Assembly: GCF_001723175.1 (NCBI RefSeq)
Contig: NC_064651.1
Location: 1,736,001-1,800,000 of the forward strand
Direction: 5' to 3'
DNA: 64,000 nucleotides
Source: Penicillium oxalicum
Lineage: Eukaryota; Ascomycota; Eurotiomycetes; Eurotiales; Aspergillaceae
The notes below the pieces were generated by a model, which searched no databases, had not been told where the DNA came from, and saw only the letters and a program-made list of their open reading frames with translations. Position numbers and translations under genes: made by a program. Below, one piece after another: positions 59,139-64,000 of this stretch (positions are counted from its first letter, which is position 1; each line of letters starts with the position of its first letter).

Positions 59139-61077
59139 ATGGCATCAAACCAGTCTTTCACGGAGAATTCCCCACTGTTGGGTGAGAACAACACCATTGT
59201 GCCCACCGGAGCGATTGTTCAGCGAGATGCGGAGACCGGGGAACCTAGTGATCCAGAGCAGTCGGGGAAGCAGCCTTTCCCCGACGCGAAAAAGCAGCTC
59301 AAATACATCGTTCCGGCAATTTCTATAGGGGTACGTCGAGATTGACTTTCTAGACAGTCGTGTAAATTTATGCATCCAAATCGTTGGGACATGTGCTGAT
59401 ATAGTTTGTTGAATCCCGGCTAATAAATGTCCATCATCATACATAGGTCTTTCTGTCTGCGGCTGATCAAACAATCATCATGGCCAGCTATGGGCAGATT
59501 GGAAGTGACCTGAAAGCCCTCAATCTGACTAGCTGGATAGCAACGTCATACTTCTTGACTTTGACGTCCTTCCAACCATTGTATGGAAAATTGAGTGATA
59601 TCTTTGGTCGGAAGCCATGCTTGTTGTTTGGTTATGCCATATTTGGGATCGGGTGCTTGGGTTGTGGTCTGGCTCGCAATATCAATGAACTCATTGCTGC
59701 TAGAGTATGTCTCGTTGCATGCGGTACTGAAGATATCTCAATTATTGACGTTATTGATAGGTCTTCCAAGGTATTGGCGGTGGCGGCATGACCACAGTAG
59801 TAAGCATCTTGATGAGTGACCTCGTCCCGCTGCGAGATCGAGGACTATGGCAAGGAGTTATCAATCTTATCTACGCCACTGGCTCGGGTGTCGGAGCACC
59901 GCTTGGGGGTATCCTAGCTGATTATGTTGGATGGCGCTGGTACGAGTTCCTTTCAGGTTAACGTGAATATTGAGCAATGTTGACACAGATCATCCATCTT
60001 AGGGCGTTTCTTGCACAATTCCCCCTTTGCATTGTGGCTTGTATCACGGTCTCGCTGATGCTCAAGTTGCCGGCGCAGGAGAGCTCACACTGGAAAGACA
60101 AGCTCCGTCGCATTGATTTCCTTGGGGCCGTGGTCCTGGTTGGTGCCGTGCTTGGCATCCTTCTTGCTCTCGACCGCGGCAGTAACGTGTCATGGACTAT
60201 GCCCCTGACCATCATTTCCTTGAGTGTGTCGCTCGTTCTTTTTGTCGCCTTCATCTTGGTTGAGGTCTATCTCGCAGCAGAGCCCTTCGCCCCTGGTCAC
60301 ATCATCTTTAACCGCACTTTCTTTGCGCTTTACTCGTGCAATTTTTTCAGCTTTGGAGGATGGTATGCTGCCTTGTTTTACCTTCCGTTGTATTTCCAGG
60401 CGGTTGATGGCGTCTCGGCAACGACTGCCGGTCTGCGTCTACTACCATCCATTTTGTCTGGCGTTTCTGGATCACTCCTTGCCGGGTTCATCATGAGATG
60501 GACCGGAAAATACTATTGGCTGACGGTTATTGCGTACGGCTTCCTCACGGCCGGTTGCACCGTGATCTACCTGTTCTCGGGTGGCATTCTGACCAGCGTC
60601 ATTCCGATGATCATTGGAACGGTCATGTCAGCATTTGGAAACGGAATTGGAGTCACGTCCACACTCATTGGGCTGAGTGAGTTGTCCTTGGAATTGAGGT
60701 TCTGTCTGTGGATTTGGCTAATAATTTTGACAGTTTCCAATGCCACCCTCGAAGACCAAGCAGTCGTAACAGCTTGTTCGTATCTGTTCCGATCTCTTGG
60801 GTCCGTCATTGGCCTCTCGCTGTCTTCAACTGTGGTCCAGCAGTTGTTGAGGGAAGATCTCAGAGAAGGTCTTCGAAACAGCAAAGATATTGATCAGATC
60901 GTGGAAGGAGTCCGTGAGAGCTTGGACTATATCAAAAAGCTTGACCCCCAAGTTGCAAATATTGTGCGCGGGTGCTATGGCTCCTCGGTCAACAAGGGAT
61001 TTGCCTTTGTCATCGCTGTTGTTTCGTTTGCCTTATTCAGCTCCTTCTTCATGCGGGAAGCTAAGCTCAGCCGATGA
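59139..61077 (+). CDS. MFS transporter, DHA2/vacuolar amino acid (VBA/Fnx1-like) type
   Basis: Exons 59139-59330, 59447-59704, 59761-59939, 60003-60676 and 60734-61077 encode 548 residues. A soluble N-terminus (MASNQSFTENSPLLGENN, with the ENSPLL dileucine-type motif common in vacuolar proteins) precedes the multi-helix body. Family motifs are VFLSAADQTIIMASYGQIGS in helix 1, FQPLYGKLSDIFGRKPCLLF (motif A), VFQGIGGGGMTTVVSILMSD and the motif C-like ATGSGVGAPLGGILADYVGW. All exon junctions fall inside conserved helices and are in phase. The dileucine signal and sequence style favour export of basic amino acids into the vacuole, but a multidrug efflux role cannot be excluded by eye. Confidence 0.9.
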
Positions 61078-61713
61078 ACATGACCTTGGGATCTCTTGCT
61101 TGGGCGCCTGGGCGCCTCGTTGATCGGGGCTGTGAACATACGTCACGATTCACGAATTATGACAGGATTTTAACGCATACATATATGAAAAGGGGGTCGT
61201 CCAATTGAAGCAAAGTCAGGAGCGGATGTGGTAACGAAGAGCTGGAGGAATGGGGTGAAAACACAGTGAAACAGAAATTAAGTGGAAACAATGTAAATAT
61301 TTCTTGTCCATTTACATTTCCAAGACTCCATCTTATATAGGAGTTTTTTCTAATGTAACCTATGTTTCCACCCTCTCTTTTTCTTGCTTCTTGTCTGTGC
61401 AGCTTCTAGAAAACCACCTAGTTTCAATCCAAAAAAAAGCGTTGTAGCCAGTTCGGGGCATGGAGTCAGACAGACACCTGAATTTTTGGGGTTCCGCTCG
61501 GCAGTGTGGCAGTGGAGAGCTCACCCCAAATTATTCCCTGTGAAACAGTCGTCACGTTGCTTCTCTCATCACCAACACCGAGTTCCGTTCTTCTTCCAAT
61601 CTGTTGCTGGTTGAGACTGTCTGGCTCATTGAAAAAGACTTGAGGCTTGACCATGGATTTGGTCCCACTGGAGTGAGGCCATCCATGCAGCTAACAATAG
61701 CTTAACCTCTGCA
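61078..61713 (+). other. Intergenic region
   Basis: About 640 bases, A/T-rich around 61180-61380. No gene recognised. Confidence 0.6.
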
Positions 61714-64000
61714 ATGTCCGAGCCGCGCTCAGGGCCGGTGTCGTTGACACGATATCGGCCGATTCTCTACCTCTTCACTGGCGTCGCTGCTGCATATGCT
61801 GTGATTTATATTCGCAATAATGTCTTATCGTCACAGCCTCCCTCCCAATCTCGAGTCCGCCGCCGAAATGCCCTTCGCCGCAACAGAAGACTTAGCAATG
61901 AGGAGACCCGGCTCGAAGACACGCGCCGTCATACCGCGCAATCTCCCACCTGGAGCTCCTGGAGCGCCAGAATGGCGTCTACGGAACATTCAGAATCGAG
62001 ACGGAGGATGGCAGAAGGGTGGAAAGCGGTCTTCTTCCTTCACTGCTGTCGACCCGGGACCAGTTGATGGAAGAGGTCGGTGTACTTCCTGCGCATGCGG
62101 AGCGCATGCGCGAAATGATGGAGGATACATTTTTGAGATCTTTTCTGGCGCTCGATTTCCCACCGACACACACTATACCGGAGGGTAGCTCTGAGCGGGC
62201 TTACCTCACGGATCAGCTGCAAGAAAGAGGAATCTCCGGCAGTGGGATTGAAAGGGCGCTGGCGCTTTTCAATGCGGACGATAATTATGGCGAAGAGCTG
62301 CGTCGCCGTCGTCAGAACGGGGAACGTGTGACCTTATCGACATCGACATTTCCCTTCGTCAACGAGCCGGATCCGAATCAGGAAGGCGGGGAGACGGTCG
62401 TTGATGACCAAAGTGTCTTCTCCTGGCGGGAAGGCAATAATGAAACTTCCCCTGCGAGAGAGGGTCAAAACTTGCTGAATCTGCTCTACCACATCGCGGA
62501 GGATCAGGCGCGCCGAGATGGTTACATCCACCGTGGGGTGACCTGCAACAGTTGCGGAGTCATGCCTATTCAAGGAATACGCTACCGTTGTGCCAATTGC
62601 ATCGATTACGATCTTTGTGAGACATGTGAAGCAATGCAAGTTCATATCAAGACTCATCTCTTCTACAAGGTCCGCATACCAGCGCCCTTCCTGGGCAATC
62701 CTCGTCAATCGCAGCCGGTCTGGTATCCTGGAAAGCCACTGAGCCTGCCGCGCAGCCTTCCGCGTCCTCTCGCCAAGCGCTTGATCCGCGAAACTCAGTT
62801 CGAGAATACTGAGATTGATGCACTCTGGGACCAATTCCGCTGTCTAGCGAGCCATGAATGGGCAGACGATCCCAACAAGCTCTACATGGCCATCGACCGC
62901 AAAACGTTTGACCGTTGCTTTGTTCCCAATACATCTCAGCGCCCGCCCCCTCCAAGTCTGATCTATGATCGCATGTTTGCATTCTACGATACCAACGGCG
63001 ACAATCTTATCGGCTTCGAGGAGTTCCTGAAAGGGCTGGCTAGCCTCAACAACAAGAGCACGGATGAACGGCTGCGTCGCGTTTTCCGGGGCTACGACAT
63101 TGACGGTGATGGATATGTCGAGAGAAAAGATTTCTTGAGGATGTTCCGGGCGTACTATACCCTCAGCCGAGAGTTGACCCGTGACATGGTGGCAGGACTC
63201 GAAGATGACTTCCTGGATGGTGGTGCCCGAGACGTGGTTCTGGGCAGCCAGCCCATTAGCTCCGCCTTCCCCGGTACCATTCCTCCGGGAGAGGCATCAC
63301 GGCTTGGCGAAGGCAAGCGCGTGAACGCGGATGGCGATATGGAGATTATTGACAATAGTGGCATTCTTCGCTCGGATGGTGCTGACACTGGCGATCGTTA
63401 TGCAGTCATTGGGGATGCCTCTGTCAGGCAGCAATTTGGTCGTACAAGGCCACTCATTCCGTCTGGAGTGCGGCTACCAAATATCACGATTGAGGCTCGG
63501 CGGCGCGACGACGCGCAACAAGGCGAGAGTGAAGAGACCAACGAGGAGGAAGGGAGGGAGGCAGAGGAAGGTGAAGCTGATGAGCCAAATGATGATGGCG
63601 TATGGCCGCGTTCGGCACCGATCCAGCCAGAGGACATTGTGAATGTCATTGGAACGTATGTACCCCCGGAGATCAGCGACCCAATCGTTCGAGCACGTCT
63701 CGTGACAACCATTTTTGACAGATTCCGGGATACCGAGGAGCGACGCTTCGAAGAAGCGCGTCGCAACGGGATCGATGAACGCTGGCGTCGCAGAGCCTTC
63801 TACACAGATGAGGAAGACGGTGCCACTATCCCCGAGGGGTACCGCAGAGATCCTACTTTCGATGATGACTTGAGCGACAACGCATCTGTAGACGACCAGT
63901 CCACGGTTGAGTCGCATCCCCCTTCTCCTCGTTCAAGGTCTTCTTCCAAGGTCCGGTTCGAGGACGACATTGCTGACGATTACGATGTGCGGTCGAATCC
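61714..64000 (+). CDS. Membrane-anchored ZZ zinc-finger and EF-hand protein, partial at the right edge, with an apparent 1-nt deletion
   Basis: Starts MSEPRSGPVSLTRYRPILYL and has one hydrophobic segment (ILYLFTGVAAAYAVIYI), probably an N-terminal anchor, followed by an Arg-rich stretch. The initial frame ends at 62065-62067. The body of the protein lies in another frame from about 61936 (AISHLELLERQNGVYGTFRI) to the window end without a stop. One missing base near 61936 would join them. The body has a small UBA-like helical part (AYLTDQLQERGISGSGIERA), a ZZ finger near residue 276 (TCNSCGVMPIQGIRYRCANC, then DYDLCETC) and two EF-hands near residues 420 and 457 with loops DTNGDNLIGFEE and DIDGDGYVERKD. 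An acidic, Arg-rich tail follows. Calcium binding is likely from the loops; the cellular role is unknown to me. Confidence 0.8.

Overview
The window is a 64-kb piece of nuclear DNA from a filamentous ascomycete, most likely a Eurotiales mould of the Aspergillus/Penicillium group. The genes carry short GT-AG introns, mostly about 50 to 150 nt. Promoters and 5' leaders are rich in T and C. Intergenic spaces run from 0.3 to 7 kb, and the proteins are typical of mould genomes (a DPH2, nudC, ERV14, BNA4 and metAP1 set, an ADP1-type ABC transporter, a Zn2Cys6 regulator). I see no operons, CRISPR arrays, tRNA or rRNA genes, or intact transposons. Exon coordinates below were assigned by hand from reading frames, splice signals and protein family continuity.

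Layout. 0.3-5.5 kb: DPH2 (diphthamide synthesis) and an F-box-like cysteine-rich protein. 5.5-12.3 kb: a gene-free stretch with simple repeats and small palindromes. 12.3-14.2 kb: a TATA-box promoter driving a 58-residue two-exon protein, with homopolymer tracts and a G-quadruplex motif around it. 16.3-32.3 kb: a housekeeping block with nudC, a Ser/Pro-rich unknown, a TRM140-type tRNA methyltransferase, an IZH/PAQR receptor, THOC5, PIG-S (GPI transamidase), a cysteine-rich single-pass surface protein, a mitochondrial ribosomal SOD-like protein and COQ10.

32.6-40.4 kb is the most accessory-looking part. Three genes lie on the minus strand: a Zn2Cys6 transcription factor, a FATP/very-long-chain acyl-CoA synthetase-like enzyme and a PLP aminotransferase. 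A degenerate second zinc-cluster fragment lies on the plus strand. 42.6-64 kb returns to conserved genes: ADP1-type ABC transporter, ERV14/cornichon, CDC40/PRP17, kynurenine 3-monooxygenase divergent from methionine aminopeptidase 1, a short MetE-like enzyme, an MFS transporter and a membrane-anchored ZZ/EF-hand protein that runs off the right edge.

The most striking anomaly is in the reading frames. DPH2, the IZH receptor, the Zn2Cys6 factor and the ZZ/EF-hand gene each need one or two single-base corrections near the 5' end of the coding region to read as normal family members. Recurrence in four unrelated genes points to indel errors in this assembly, although real inactivation of the transcription factor is not excluded. 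I found no clearly new biological system. The best candidates for new biology are the 58-residue gene, the minus-strand three-gene group with its zinc-cluster relic, and the ZZ/EF-hand membrane protein.
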